From: Bacteriovorax sp.
Lineage (GTDB): Bacteria > Bdellovibrionota > Bacteriovoracia > Bacteriovoracales > Bacteriovoracaceae
Direction: 5' to 3'
DNA length: 64,000 bases
Assembly (NCBI GenBank): GCA_028710485.1
Contig: JAQTTZ010000003.1
Span: 1-64,000 of the forward strand
Positions within the stretch are counted from its first letter, which is position 1; each line of letters starts with the position of its first letter. Shown in pieces: positions 18,181 to 27,693 of the stretch. The notes beneath the pieces are model-generated. The model did not search any database, was not told where the DNA came from, and saw only the letters and a list, made by a program, of their open reading frames with translations. The position numbers and the translations under genes are program-made.

Positions 18181-19590
18181 TCATCCTAATTTTAATTTTG
18201 CCAAGATGGCCTTGCGGTCAATTCTAGCTCGGTGCCTGATATCTTTAATAATTTTTGAATCAATAAAACTATCAATTTGTGGAAACTTTTGTTTTAAGAT
18301 TATCTGAGTAGATTTTAAATTTTCTCCAATCAACATTATTTGATTGTTTGAATTTCGATGAATGAACGCCAGATCATTTCCCAATATATTATACAGATTT
18401 TGTTCCATGAAAAAATCATCCATACTCATTTGAGATCTGCCGCTGTACCACCAGTCCTGATCAGAATCGATTTGAATTCGATCGCCCATAAAATGCCAAA
18501 CGCGATTTTGCTCATCTTTTCTTTTGTTTAATTCATTTTCTTTTTGGTTGTTTAAATAAAAAGGGCAGACATGAGGACCCGTTACCCACATCCCATCGCT
18601 TTTATTTTCAAAGGAAATTTCTTCAATCGGTTTACCCAGGTATAGAGTATGATAAAAATTTCGTTCTTTCGATTTGGTAACTGCAGGCCTTGCATCTATA
18701 GTGCAAACAGGTTCAACCTCACTAGAGCCATAGACTTGTGAAACCTGCACATCGGGGTAAGTTTTAAAAACATCTTCAAACAACTTGCAAGGTGTCAGCG
18801 CCCCACCGATATGAATGTCTTTTATATTATGTAATTTTGTCTCTTGTAGAATATTTTTTATAAAGGCGGGGCCACAAGTAAGAGTTTCAATATTATAAGT
18901 TTTTGAAGCCTGCTCCAGCCAGTTGAAATTTTTTTTCGACCATTTTGCTGGAAAAAAAACAGTTGGTCTTCCTTGAGCTAAATTAAGAAGTGCCCAGTTG
19001 GCAAAAATACAAAGGTCACTTCCTGCATACTGATCAAAATGAAGAGATTTTTTTAAAACAGAAAATTGTCTTAAAAGATAGCCCTGTTCTCTGACAACTC
19101 CCTTGGGTGTTCCGCTGGTTCCAGAAGTAAAGGTGATAACTCCTGGAGTTTTTTCGTCAACTGCTTCACAAATTAATTCATTTTTTTGTCCACTAAGCAA
19201 AGAGCTTGGCCTTATCCAATGAGGAATACTTCGAATCTCCGGGACTCGCAGCCCCCATATATTCCCGACTAAAGAGCTCACAAAGAATTTAGGACTTACG
19301 CTCTTGATGACCTCAGAAATTTTTTTAATGGGCATCCATGGCTCCACCAGAATGATGGTTCCACCAAGTCCCATAACGGCAATGACCGTTGAATAAAGAT
19401 CTATCGAGACATCTATGGCAATCAAGACTGAATCGCCACTCTTAAAATTTTTATCTAAAAGATAACTTTGAACTCTCATGACTCGCTCACGCAAGTCAGA
19501 AAAAGAAAAGGCAGTTCCATAAGGAGAAACAAAGGCCAATTGGTCTTTTATCTCAAGAGATTTTTGAGCAAATAAATCTATACAATTCAT
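18181..19590 (-). CDS. AMP-dependent synthetase/ligase (acyl-adenylate forming)
   Basis: GVITFTSGTSGTPKGVVREQGYL (P-loop A3), SQVYGSSEVEP, MGDRIQID. Confidence 0.93.
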   Translation of the reverse strand: MNCIDLFAQKSLEIKDQLAFVSPYGTAFSFSDLRERVMRVQSYLLDKNFKSGDSVLIAIDVSIDLYSTVIAVMGLGGTIILVEPWMPIKKISEVIKSVSPKFFVSSLVGNIWGLRVPEIRSIPHWIRPSSLLSGQKNELICEAVDEKTPGVITFTSGTSGTPKGVVREQGYLLRQFSVLKKSLHFDQYAGSDLCIFANWALLNLAQGRPTVFFPAKWSKKNFNWLEQASKTYNIETLTCGPAFIKNILQETKLHNIKDIHIGGALTPCKLFEDVFKTYPDVQVSQVYGSSEVEPVCTIDARPAVTKSKERNFYHTLYLGKPIEEISFENKSDGMWVTGPHVCPFYLNNQKENELNKRKDEQNRVWHFMGDRIQIDSDQDWWYSGRSQMSMDDFFMEQNLYNILGNDLAFIHRNSNNQIMLIGENLKSTQIILKQKFPQIDSFIDSKIIKDIRHRARIDRKAILAKLKLG

Positions 19591-19765
19591 TTCTTTAGTT
19601 TAATGAAAAAGTACTAAATTTGGAAAAATAAAATGATAAGAGTAAATAATTCGGCCAAATAATTCATTTTAAGTTAAAAGCATTTTTCTCAACTAAATAT
19701 ATCTATCAAAAATTATTATAACTTGCCGACTAGGCTTATAAAATAACGAATTAAGGAATATTTGC

Positions 19766-22465
19766 ATGAACATAAAGCGACTTTTAACGGTTACATCAAA
19801 CAGCACATACCATTTTGCCAGAAAAGAAAGTGGCGGAAAAGGATTCAATCTTTTTCTTTTAAATGCCAATGGTGTAAATGTTCCACCCTTTGTAACGCTC
19901 ACTCCGCAATTTTTTGAAAAATTTAAAGAAGCAACAAAGATTAATGATTATATTGATAACATTTTTGTTGATCAACATCTCTCTCTTTTAGACGTATCAG
20001 AAAAAATTAGAACCAAAATTGTTGAAACTCCATTTACTCCTGAATTAGAAAAACAACTGGCGCTCATTTATAAAGAACTTGATAAGAGTCTTATATCAGT
20101 TCGTTCATCTGCTCACGACGAAGACAGTGCTCTTCACTCTTTTGCCGGACAGCTTAGCAGTTATCTTTATATTTCTGATTTCCAAAATACACTGAAAGCA
20201 GTAAGAGAGTGCTGGGCCTCGGCCTATTCAGAGCGCTCTCTTCACTATCGAACAATTAATAAATTAGAATTAAAAAATATTCGAGTCTCAGTTATTTGGC
20301 AGGAAATGATTGACCCCGATATCAGTGGAGTGTTTTTTACCTGTAATCCAGTTACCGGAAATACTGATCAGGTTTTTATCAATTCTGTATACGGCGTTGG
20401 TGAAGGATTAGTTTCAGGGTTATTAGACGCAGACACATTTGTTATCTCTAAAATTGATGGACTGGTGCTGGAAAAAACAATTGTTGAAAAAACCAAGAAA
20501 CTAATTCGCGATACAGCAAAACAGCAATGCCTGGAAGTTGAAGTTGAAAATACCTTACAAAATACTGAGTCAATTAGCGCCAATGACATAAAGAGACTTC
20601 ACGCCATAGCTGCTAAAATTGAACTTTTTTATGGTCGACCTCAAGACGTTGAATGGGCCATCAAAGACAGTGAACTCTATATTTTACAATCTAGACCTGT
20701 CACGACGGCCACTGAAAATAACCGGGGAATACTTTATATTTGGGACAATTCCAATATTGTAGAAAGTTATGGCGGATTAACAATGCCACTAACTTTTGGA
20801 TTTGCTCATTATGTTTATCATCAGGTCTATATTCAATTTTGTGAAGTTCTTTTAGTTCCTCAAAAAAGCATTAAAGAAATGGATTCATATCTAAATAATA
20901 TGCTTGGTCTGTTTTACGGGCGTGTTTATTATAATTTATTAAACTGGTACAAACTCATTTCAATTCTCCCTGGTTATAAAAATAACCGCTCATTCATGGA
21001 AACCATGATGGGAACAAATGAGGCGATACATGATGAAGTGGCAGAAAGAGTAAAACCTTCTGATTTTCAAAATGGAGCTGGTGCTTTTATTCGCCATTGT
21101 ATCACGGGAATGAAGTTTCTTTATTTTCATTATAATATTCAAAATGTGGTAGATGATTTTCAAAAAGAATTCCATGTCGTTTATAATAAATTTAGAAAAA
21201 TAGACTATTCTAGATTAAGTGCTGATAAAACCTATGAGCACTTTCAAAAGTTAGAAGCTGAAATCCTAAGAAAATGGCATGCACCAATTATTAACGATAC
21301 TCTTTGTATGGTTCATTACGGTACTTTTAAAAAACTTACCAGCAAATGGCTCTCTCACCTGGGCGATTCATTTTATAATGATCTTCTGGCCGGAAATGGA
21401 AATCTTGAATCTGCAGAACCGACAAAACGTTTAATTGTTCTCTCGGGAATTGTTTCTAAAAATGAAGAATTAAAAAGTCTTATCTTAACAACTCCCAACG
21501 AGCATTGCCTTGAAGCTCTTAAGCAAAATAACCAAAATGAATTTTATGACATGGTTCTCGACTATATCGATCGGTATGGTTTTCGCTGCATGAGTGAAAT
21601 GAAATTAGAACAAAAAGATTTACATCAGGAGCCTGGTCTATTTTTTGTATTTTTAAAAAACTTAATTAATTGTGGTCAAACGGATCTCCATGAATATGAA
21701 CGACGTGAAAAAGATATTAGAAATAATGCTGAAGCGTTATTAGAAAAAAATATTTCAGGTATTAAGAAAGTAATCTATAAATGGTCGCTTAAACATGCTC
21801 GTAAGGCCGTTATGAACCGTGAAAACACTCGTTTTTGCCGTACCAGAATTTATGGTGTCGTTCGATCAATGTTCTATGCCATTGGGGAAGATTTCACTAA
21901 GTCCAATATCATCGATAAAAAAGAAGATATTTTTTATCTCTCTTTTGAGGAATTAAAAGGGGCCTTTGAAGGAACAAACACCATTCAAAACCTTCGCGCA
22001 GTTATTGAAGTCAGAAGAAAAGAATACGAAGGTTATAAAGATGTTGAACCAGCACCGCGCTTTACGACGAGAGGTCCAGTGTACTGGCATAATATTCACA
22101 CCGAAAAAGAAGAAGTTGTAGTCTTCGATGAATCAAGCCTTCTTCCCAATCAAATGAAAGGAACACCTTGCTCGCCAGGTGAAATTACTGGAATTGTAAA
22201 AGTGATCATGGGCCCAGAAGACGATATGGTTTTAAATGGTGAAATATTAGTCACAGATCGAACCGATCCTGGTTGGATTCCATTATATCCATCTGTGAGT
22301 GCCTTATTAGTCGAACGTGGAGGTCTGCTCTCTCACTCTGCAATCGTAGCTCGCGAAATGGGACTTCCTACCATCGTTGGGATTAAGGGTCTGACTAAAA
22401 AATTAAAATCAGGAATGAAAGTAAAAATGAACGGTGAAACAGGGCTTATCGAAATTCTCGAATAA
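19766..22465 (+). CDS. PEP synthase / rifampin-phosphotransferase-like phosphotransferase (ATP-grasp + PEP-utilising His domain)
   Basis: N-terminal SVRSSAHDEDSALHSFAGQ...WAIKDSELYILQSRPVTT; C-terminal ERGGLLSHSAIVAREMGLPTIVG His-domain motif; long central region. Confidence 0.88.
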   Translation: MNIKRLLTVTSNSTYHFARKESGGKGFNLFLLNANGVNVPPFVTLTPQFFEKFKEATKINDYIDNIFVDQHLSLLDVSEKIRTKIVETPFTPELEKQLALIYKELDKSLISVRSSAHDEDSALHSFAGQLSSYLYISDFQNTLKAVRECWASAYSERSLHYRTINKLELKNIRVSVIWQEMIDPDISGVFFTCNPVTGNTDQVFINSVYGVGEGLVSGLLDADTFVISKIDGLVLEKTIVEKTKKLIRDTAKQQCLEVEVENTLQNTESISANDIKRLHAIAAKIELFYGRPQDVEWAIKDSELYILQSRPVTTATENNRGILYIWDNSNIVESYGGLTMPLTFGFAHYVYHQVYIQFCEVLLVPQKSIKEMDSYLNNMLGLFYGRVYYNLLNWYKLISILPGYKNNRSFMETMMGTNEAIHDEVAERVKPSDFQNGAGAFIRHCITGMKFLYFHYNIQNVVDDFQKEFHVVYNKFRKIDYSRLSADKTYEHFQKLEAEILRKWHAPIINDTLCMVHYGTFKKLTSKWLSHLGDSFYNDLLAGNGNLESAEPTKRLIVLSGIVSKNEELKSLILTTPNEHCLEALKQNNQNEFYDMVLDYIDRYGFRCMSEMKLEQKDLHQEPGLFFVFLKNLINCGQTDLHEYERREKDIRNNAEALLEKNISGIKKVIYKWSLKHARKAVMNRENTRFCRTRIYGVVRSMFYAIGEDFTKSNIIDKKEDIFYLSFEELKGAFEGTNTIQNLRAVIEVRRKEYEGYKDVEPAPRFTTRGPVYWHNIHTEKEEVVVFDESSLLPNQMKGTPCSPGEITGIVKVIMGPEDDMVLNGEILVTDRTDPGWIPLYPSVSALLVERGGLLSHSAIVAREMGLPTIVGIKGLTKKLKSGMKVKMNGETGLIEILE

Positions 22466-22468
22466 GAA

Positions 22469-22497
22469 AAGGCCAGCATAAAAGCTGGCCTTTCTTT
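22469..22497. terminator. Rho-independent terminator between convergent genes
   Basis: GGCCAGC-ATAAAA-GCTGGCC followed by TTTCTTT on + strand. Confidence 0.88.
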
Positions 22498-22522
22498 ATA
22501 AATATAAATTTTTAAATTTAAA

Positions 22523-23896
22523 TTAGTTTGAAAAAACAATTGGGCTGGGAAGAGACTGAATAAATTGTTTTGGAATTTGAAAGTAACGAGGTCCCATGGC
22601 CTTATCATTTTCAGATTTGGCCAAAATATCATTCTTAGACTGAGCAATCGCAAGCGTTAAATCAAGAGTTCTTGAAAGTTCTGCAGCTCTGATTGCACGG
22701 TCGCGGTTTACTAAACCAGAAGTTTTAACTTTTCCAACTAACCATGATTTAACATCAACTGTTTCCATGATAATTTTTTTAATTTCTCTAAATCCTAATT
22801 TTGGATTTACGTCTTTAATTCTACCGGCGATATTGGCCACGTAAGGCGACGCTTGGCTTGTACCACTTACTGCTAGGTAGTTATTCATAGGAATGGTTGA
22901 AAGAATCCCAACTCCAGGAGCGGCAACTTCTACGTTTTTAACTCCGTAACAAGAAAAATTAGCAAGGGCCTGGTCACCTAAAGTTGCAGCAACAGAAATT
23001 TTATTTTCCGCTTGAACGTTAGTTGGTGAAGAAGGAATTTCATCATTGTTTGAACCTTCGTTACCAGCAGCAAAAACGAAAAGCGTATTTGGAGCAGAGC
23101 TTAAGAATTTTTTTGTTTCTTCCAGATTTACTGTGAAGAAATGAGTCGTATAAAGTTTTAATTCATCCGCTGTAGGATCTTTCTTGAAAAACGTTTTATA
23201 AAGTTGAGAGATCACTCCAGACATGGCCTCGTAAGATGTACCAAAAGATCCGTTCATAACGTCAGCTTTTGTTCCATTGATATAGCCCCCGATCTCAACA
23301 TAAACTTTTGTTTGTTGTTGAGCTAATGCTGTTAGAGCAGCTTTAAGAAGAGCATCTTTTACTGCACCCTTTTCAGCAAGCATTGTTTCTACTACTTTTT
23401 TCCCAGGAAGCTTAATTTCGGTTGGAATTAATTTTATCCCGACAGCTTTCGCGTCTGGAGAATTTTTAACAGTAATACCTGTGACGTGAGTTCCATGCAT
23501 CCAGTTACCAAAGAGTTGAAGATTTTTGACGAAAGCTTCATCTTTAAATTTTGCATTTGCCCAGTCGCGGTCAGCCTGGGTGATCGTTCCTAAAAAAGAT
23601 TTTAATTGAATATCAAAAAATCTTCTGGCGTCTTCTGTGTTGGTTTTTGCGTATGAATAATCAACGAGGATATTATTGCCTTCAGCAAAGTTCCATCCAT
23701 TAACATCATCCGGGTAACCATTTCTGTCTTCATCGCGATCATTCCCTGGGATTTCAAGAGGATTTACCCATGCTTTGACAGCAAGATCCTTGTGCTTGAA
23801 GTCATTTCCCGAATCAACAACTGCGATCGTGGAAGCGCTTAGAGAATTTACTGATAGTAGTAAAACTAGACTTAATAAACTTGATAATTTTGTCAT
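22523..23896 (-). CDS. Secreted subtilisin-like serine protease (S8)
   Basis: Signal peptide; Asp VVDSG, His MHGTHVTGI, oxyanion AAGNEG, Ser SGTSQASPYVANIAG. Start placed at the ATG behind TAGGAG (track starts 3 bp upstream at GTG). Confidence 0.93.
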   Translation of the reverse strand: MTKLSSLLSLVLLLSVNSLSASTIAVVDSGNDFKHKDLAVKAWVNPLEIPGNDRDEDRNGYPDDVNGWNFAEGNNILVDYSYAKTNTEDARRFFDIQLKSFLGTITQADRDWANAKFKDEAFVKNLQLFGNWMHGTHVTGITVKNSPDAKAVGIKLIPTEIKLPGKKVVETMLAEKGAVKDALLKAALTALAQQQTKVYVEIGGYINGTKADVMNGSFGTSYEAMSGVISQLYKTFFKKDPTADELKLYTTHFFTVNLEETKKFLSSAPNTLFVFAAGNEGSNNDEIPSSPTNVQAENKISVAATLGDQALANFSCYGVKNVEVAAPGVGILSTIPMNNYLAVSGTSQASPYVANIAGRIKDVNPKLGFREIKKIIMETVDVKSWLVGKVKTSGLVNRDRAIRAAELSRTLDLTLAIAQSKNDILAKSENDKAMGPRYFQIPKQFIQSLPSPIVFSN

Positions 23897-24030
23897 CACT
23901 GACTCCTAGGTCACCGTTTTTGGTAATACCTAATTATCGCTCAATTTGTGGGCCGGTCTATAGGATATTTCTGACTAAAACTTACTATGAAGGGGTTGTG
24001 TAATTGTACGGAGGTTCTGAATACGGAGAA

Positions 24031-24062
24031 TTATTAAGGCACCCCGAAGAATGCCTTAATAA
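24031..24062 (-). terminator. Hairpin terminator downstream of second subtilisin gene
   Basis: Perfect 11-bp arms TTATTAAGGCA / TGCCTTAATAA, 10-nt loop. Confidence 0.6.
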
Positions 24063-24101
24063 TATCCCTCTCAGCTTGGGTGCTAAAAAGAGACAATTTA
24101 A

Positions 24102-25490
24102 TTATATTTTTGGAATAAGTAAACTTGGACGCAATGGCCTAAAGTTAAGTGTTAGTCCTGTTGGTTTAACAGAAAGTGATTTCTCAACTGCAATATCCAA
24201 AATTGTCGCGCGGGCATTAGAGATTGCAAGATCCACAGTCTGTGACTTTGCCAGCATAGCTGCTTTAAGAGCACGAGGCTTATTGACGATACCGGAAGTT
24301 TTAACTTTTCCTTTTAACCATGACTTCACGTCAACAGTTCCAAGAATGATGGCCTTTAGATCGCGAGCACTAAGTGCAGGGTTTAGGTCCTTCATCGCCG
24401 CTATGATATTTGTTACGTATGGAGTTGCCTGACTTGTTCCACTTAGAGCGATATAAACATTTGTTGGAGCTGTCGAAGTGATCGCTACCCCTGGAGCTGC
24501 TACATCAACTTTAGTAGCACCGTAATTAGAGAAGTCTGCAATTGATTTATAACCAACTGTAGCTGCTACAACGATTTTATTTTCAGCTTGAACATCGGCC
24601 GGGTAGTCTGGAAAAAGATCATTATTTAAGGCATCGTTTCCTGCCGCAATTGTAAATATTGTATTAGGAGCGGCCGCAAACATCCTTCGACCATCTTTTA
24701 ATAATTGAGAAAAATATGCTTTTACGAGAAATGCCATTTCTGCATCAGTTGGATCACGTTTAACTTCCTCAACAAATCCGGCCTTAATAAAACTGCAAGC
24801 GTCACCATAACCAATTCCAAAAGATTGGTTAACAACATCTACCTTGTGAAAATTAATAAGAGCATGAAAGCCTACCATTTGATCAACTTGTTGAGTTGCA
24901 CTGTCTAAAATTTCTGCTGTGTATTCATCAACTGTTTTAGTAGGTACTTCAAGTACTGCATTTTTAATAACTGTTTTTGGAGTACTATGGTTTGCTGTTT
25001 TTAGTTCCTGATAAACTGTAGGAATAATTTTCAATGAAAGAATTTTAACTTGAGCATTATTCAAAGAAGAAATTCCAGCGACGTGCGTTCCGTGGATATA
25101 ACCACCAACAAAATTGACCTTGTTCATTAGCTCTTGGTCTTGAGTATGCGATTTTAACCACACGAGCTCTGCAGAAGTTTGGTTTAATTTTCCAAGCTCA
25201 TACATGCTGTAGTAATTATAAAATGTTTTAACATCAGCAGTAATCAAATCGTTATGGTCATCATTGAAAACTTTTGCAGAATTTTCAGTGAAGTCCCATC
25301 CATGAATATCTCCAGGAAGACCATCATTGTCTAAATCTCTTAAACTCCCTGCTTTCTCGTTTCTATTAAACCATGCTTTTGGTGCCAAATCTTTATGAGT
25401 AATATCTGTACCAGAATCCATGATTCCTACTAATGAAGCATTAGCAGTACTTAATTGTACAAGGGCAAGTAAAGGGATTAAAATTTTCAC
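24102..25490 (-). CDS. Secreted subtilisin-like serine protease (S8), paralogue of the adjacent gene
   Basis: MDSGTDITHKDL, IHGTHVAGI, IAAGNDA, SGTSQATPYVTNI. Start re-set to GTG at 25490 (MKILIPLLALVQLSTANA) behind AGGAGA; track start at 25529 adds a non-signal-like extension. Confidence 0.92.
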   Translation of the reverse strand: MKILIPLLALVQLSTANASLVGIMDSGTDITHKDLAPKAWFNRNEKAGSLRDLDNDGLPGDIHGWDFTENSAKVFNDDHNDLITADVKTFYNYYSMYELGKLNQTSAELVWLKSHTQDQELMNKVNFVGGYIHGTHVAGISSLNNAQVKILSLKIIPTVYQELKTANHSTPKTVIKNAVLEVPTKTVDEYTAEILDSATQQVDQMVGFHALINFHKVDVVNQSFGIGYGDACSFIKAGFVEEVKRDPTDAEMAFLVKAYFSQLLKDGRRMFAAAPNTIFTIAAGNDALNNDLFPDYPADVQAENKIVVAATVGYKSIADFSNYGATKVDVAAPGVAITSTAPTNVYIALSGTSQATPYVTNIIAAMKDLNPALSARDLKAIILGTVDVKSWLKGKVKTSGIVNKPRALKAAMLAKSQTVDLAISNARATILDIAVEKSLSVKPTGLTLNFRPLRPSLLIPKI

Positions 25491-25627
25491 GAGATCTCCT
25501 GCGTAGAAGTGATGGCCGGAAGCTAGCATTCTTTATGAAAAATTGAATTAAAAAAAAGGTTGACCAAGACTATTTCTACAGAGTGTAAGCAATTGTTAGA
25601 AACCATGCTTAAAGAAAGGAATTTGTA

Positions 25628-26602
25628 ATGAGAAAAAAGGTATTTATTACACGCTCAATCTTACCTGACGGCGCAGATCTTATGCGCGCAGAAGGACTTA
25701 TTGTTGATATTAGTGAACTTGATCGACCAATGACTTATGAAGAACTTAAATCCAAGGCCCATAGTTACGATGCTTTGATAACCATGCTAACCGATCAAAT
25801 CGACGAAGCGTTCCTTCATGATAACTCTCATTTGAAAGTTATTTCAAATTACGCGGTGGGTTTTAATAATATAGATGTCTTAAAGGCCAGTGCCCTCAAA
25901 ATTCCAATCGGCAACACGCCAAATGTACTTACTGAGGCCACTGCAGAAGTGGCCTTGGGTTTAATGATCGCTGCTTCTAGAAATTTCCTTTCTGCCGAAA
26001 GATCTGCCGAAAATGGCCTTTGGAAAAACTGGCATCCAACCGAACATATAGGGTTCGCATTAAGCGGAAAAACTTTAGGGATTATAGGCCTTGGCCGCAT
26101 TGGCCAGCGCCTGGCCGGCATGTGTGCTCACGCCTTTAACATGAAAATCATTTACCTCGCTAATAGTGAAAAAGAGAACTCACTGTCCGCCACTAAAGTC
26201 GAACTTTCAGAACTTCTGGCCAACAGTGATTTTATCTCCCTGCATGTTCCTCTTAATAACTCGACGAAAAAAATGATTGGAAAAGCTGAATTCAAATCGA
26301 TGAAAAAAAATGCCGTTTTAGTGAATACTTCCAGAGGCGAAATAATCGATCAAGCGGCGCTGATTAATGCTCTCAAAGAAAATTTAATCTTTGCAGCGGG
26401 CCTTGATGTAACAGACCCTGAACCACTACCTAAAGACAATGAACTTTTTCAATTGAAAAATGCGATTGTGCTTCCACATATTGGATCTGCTACTTATGAA
26501 GCGAGAAGAGCAATGTCAGTTTTAGCTGCGAAGAATATTATTGCGGGACTAAAAGGCCTGCCACTAGAGGCCTGGGTGAACAAAAAAGACCTCCTTCCTT
26601 AG
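25628..26602 (+). CDS. D-isomer-specific 2-hydroxyacid dehydrogenase (glyoxylate reductase-like)
   Basis: GKTLGIIGLGRIGQRLA NAD motif, VNTSRGEIIDQAAL, GLDVTDPEPLP, LPHIGSAT. Confidence 0.93.
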   Translation: MRKKVFITRSILPDGADLMRAEGLIVDISELDRPMTYEELKSKAHSYDALITMLTDQIDEAFLHDNSHLKVISNYAVGFNNIDVLKASALKIPIGNTPNVLTEATAEVALGLMIAASRNFLSAERSAENGLWKNWHPTEHIGFALSGKTLGIIGLGRIGQRLAGMCAHAFNMKIIYLANSEKENSLSATKVELSELLANSDFISLHVPLNNSTKKMIGKAEFKSMKKNAVLVNTSRGEIIDQAALINALKENLIFAAGLDVTDPEPLPKDNELFQLKNAIVLPHIGSATYEARRAMSVLAAKNIIAGLKGLPLEAWVNKKDLLP

Positions 26603-26607
26603 AGGTC
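26582..26607 (-). terminator. Terminator for the minus-strand protease gene, embedded at the 3' end of the convergent dehydrogenase gene
   Basis: Minus strand reads GACCTC-TAAGGAAG-GAGGTC-TTTTTT. Confidence 0.6.
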
Positions 26608-26681
26608 ATTAACGAGCGTCTGCTTTGGCCCTGCCTCTCGCAAACAAAATATCCCATCCATAGAATAAAAAGCGAGAAACA

Positions 26682-27587
26682 CTAATTTTTTGGTAGAACT
26701 TTAATATTTGTAATTCTTGTTACGTCTTCTCCACGCCCACCATTTTGATCGCGGTGAACAGAGACTAGGCATGTATCACTATCTGATTGTGTGTAATCCT
26801 GATCTCCACGAACCAAAATACCTTCAACAACTCCCGTTCTAGAATCAACAACCGCTGAGCCAGAATTTCCTCCGTAGGTATCAGCATTAGTCCTAAAGAA
26901 AACTGGATTTGTATTGTCTCTCATATCAGCGGCCGCGGTAATTTTTGTGGGAAGGCCTGTCGGGTGACCAATTACAGTGAAAACTGCATCGTCGGCCGCT
27001 TTTCCAGATGTTCTGAATTTAAGAGCAGCTCTTCCAGGAACCGGATGGTCAAGTTTTAAAACTGAGTAATCGTTCATTGTCGTAGAATTTTTTTCGCGAG
27101 CGATAATTTTTGTGCAATGGAAAACTTGATCTTTAGTAAACGTGAAAGATGTTTTTTCTTCAGTGGTATTGGCAAAATCAAAAACCCAGGCGTGATTACT
27201 GCAATCACTTACAGTATTGATGCAGTGGCCGGCCGTCACAAGAGTATCTGCTGAAACTAAAAAGCCTGAGCAGTTAGCTGCTGCCAATTGATTTGAGAAA
27301 CGTTCACTTTTACAAATCCCTTCATCGGCAAGTGTTCTCGATTTTACCGTGTAAACATCACCTTCAAGGGTAATATTATCATTGAGAATTTGAGCGGCAG
27401 TTGAGCGAGAAAGCTCTCTCATTAGAGAATCTGAACTTTCATAAACATCCAAACGATCGTCATTTCCATAAATAACTTTCGGAACAATCTTAATTGGAGA
27501 AATATTTTTTACTGCAGCTTGGGCATTTAAAAAACTTAGAGCTAGAAAAGAGCAAAAGATTAATTTTGATTTCATTTTTGTCCTCAT
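26682..27587 (-). CDS. Secreted trypsin-like/V8-like serine protease (S1 family)
   Basis: CSGFLVSADTLVTAGHCI, MNDYSVLKLDHP, GGNSGSAVVDS; signal peptide. True start may be the second Met at 27575, which has a better-placed AGGA. Confidence 0.9.
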   Translation of the reverse strand: MRTKMKSKLIFCSFLALSFLNAQAAVKNISPIKIVPKVIYGNDDRLDVYESSDSLMRELSRSTAAQILNDNITLEGDVYTVKSRTLADEGICKSERFSNQLAAANCSGFLVSADTLVTAGHCINTVSDCSNHAWVFDFANTTEEKTSFTFTKDQVFHCTKIIAREKNSTTMNDYSVLKLDHPVPGRAALKFRTSGKAADDAVFTVIGHPTGLPTKITAAADMRDNTNPVFFRTNADTYGGNSGSAVVDSRTGVVEGILVRGDQDYTQSDSDTCLVSVHRDQNGGRGEDVTRITNIKVLPKN

Positions 27588-27693
27588 AACTTCGACCGAT
27601 TTACCTAATTTAAATAAATTAGAATAGCGTTATGATTAAAGAACATATCAATCAGCATTTGCACTTACAAAAGCTTACACTTGACTTTATTTG

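Noticed and set aside
24004-24432. Plus-strand 142-aa ORF
   Set aside because: Antisense to the 3' end of a clear subtilisin gene; no recognisable domain.
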